A stretch of 6,806 nucleotides of DNA, from NCBI GenBank assembly GCA_903831545.1, contig CAIKYI010000426.1:1-6806 (forward strand). Direction: 5' to 3'. Position 1 is the first letter of the stretch, and every line of letters begins with the position of its first letter. Below the pieces are notes generated by a model that saw nothing but the letters and a program-made list of their open reading frames with translations, was not told the origin of the DNA and made no database searches. This stretch comes from an uncultured Methylobacter sp. (lineage in GTDB: Bacteria > Pseudomonadota > Gammaproteobacteria > Methylococcales > Methylomonadaceae). The translations under genes and the position numbers were made by a program. This document shows positions 6,514 to 6,806 of this stretch, piece by piece.

Positions 6514-6552
6514 TTTTGCCTTTGGTCTTTAGCCTTTTGCCGGCTCTTAGCC
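6514..6552. repeat. Second degenerate heptamer array, between the PepSY and DUF1538 genes
   Basis: Contiguous 7-base units TTTTGCC, TTTGGTC, TTTAGCC and TTTTGCC (6514-6541) fit a TTTDGYC pattern. After a 4-base interruption (GGCT) a further CTTAGCC follows at 6546-6552. A short GTT run (about 6504-6512) precedes it. The unit sequence differs from that of the polA array, but the 7-base period and degeneracy are the same. It lies in the 188-base non-coding spacer (6449-6636). Confidence 0.6.
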
Positions 6553-6636
6553 ATTTGTAGTATTAAATATCTGTTGTCCTGCGTGAATTGCGGCGATAAT
6601 CATAAGCCTTGTAATGATCTCCGAGAACACGTTTGA

Positions 6637-6806
6637 ATGTTAAATAATCCGTTTCTTAAACAACTGTTAGGCAGTTTTATGGATTTGGCGCCTATTTTTG
6701 CGGTTGTTTTGATATTCCAGATTCTGATTGTTCGACAGCCCATACCTGATGTTGGCAGTGTTATAACCGGGACTGTATTTGTTATTCTTGGGCTTACCTT
6801 TTTTAT
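6637..6806 (+). CDS. DUF1538 family membrane protein, N-terminal 56 residues (partial, cut by the right edge)
   Basis: The frame opens at ATG 6637, immediately after an in-frame TGA, and stays open to the window end. After a short amphipathic start (MLNNPFLKQLLGSF) come a hydrophobic helix at about 17-32, the loop RQPIPDVGS (33-41) and a second hydrophobic helix from about 42 onward. This helix-RQPIP-helix pattern matches my recollection of the start of DUF1538 proteins, a family of multi-pass membrane proteins of unknown function, possibly transporters. The Shine-Dalgarno is weak (GAGA at 6623-6626). ATG 6679 (residue 15) is a possible alternative start, but it would lose the family-like beginning. 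It is not obviously in an operon with the PepSY gene, which ends 188 bases earlier. A weak -10 (GATAAT, 6595-6600) could serve it. Most of the protein is outside the window. Confidence 0.7.
   Translation, partial: MLNNPFLKQLLGSFMDLAPIFAVVLIFQILIVRQPIPDVGSVITGTVFVILGLTFF

Noticed and set aside
6574..6600. TTGTCC and GATAAT as a DUF1538 promoter
   Set aside because: The spacer is only 15 bases and the -35 is poor, so it is noted only as a weak -10 in the gene entry.

Overview
The window looks like ordinary chromosomal DNA from a gammaproteobacterium of moderate GC content. The PolA and RelA proteins read like full-length homologues of the E. coli enzymes. A methanotroph of the Methylococcales or a relative is possible, but that is only a guess from general gene style. 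There is no rRNA, tRNA, CRISPR array, insertion sequence or phage gene.

Layout. Bases 1-4278 are a minus-strand pair. relA (monofunctional ppGpp synthetase, 2173-4278) is followed after only 7 bases by polA (DNA polymerase I, starting at 2165 and running off the left edge with about 212 codons missing). Bases 4279-4638 are a 360-base divergent intergenic region with several inverted repeats and plausible promoters for both sides. On the plus strand follow a small exported helix-hairpin-helix protein of the ComEA type (4639-4983), closed by a strong intrinsic terminator (4996-5029), and a four-helix PepSY-associated membrane protein (5108-6448). The first 56 residues of a DUF1538 membrane protein (from 6637) are cut by the right edge.

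The genes do not form one pathway. RelA makes the alarmone ppGpp on starved ribosomes and PolA does Okazaki processing and repair. Their tight spacing suggests one transcript, hence a possible link between stringent-response and repair-polymerase expression. The ComEA-like protein probably binds DNA in the periplasm. The PepSY protein is of a type linked to iron or siderophore handling at the inner membrane.

The most unusual structures are not genes. Two degenerate tandem arrays of 7-base units are present: one forms the first codons of polA (2134-2161), the other lies between the PepSY and DUF1538 genes (6514-6552). The relA/comEA-like spacer contains stacked inverted repeats. I found no convincing undescribed multi-gene system.
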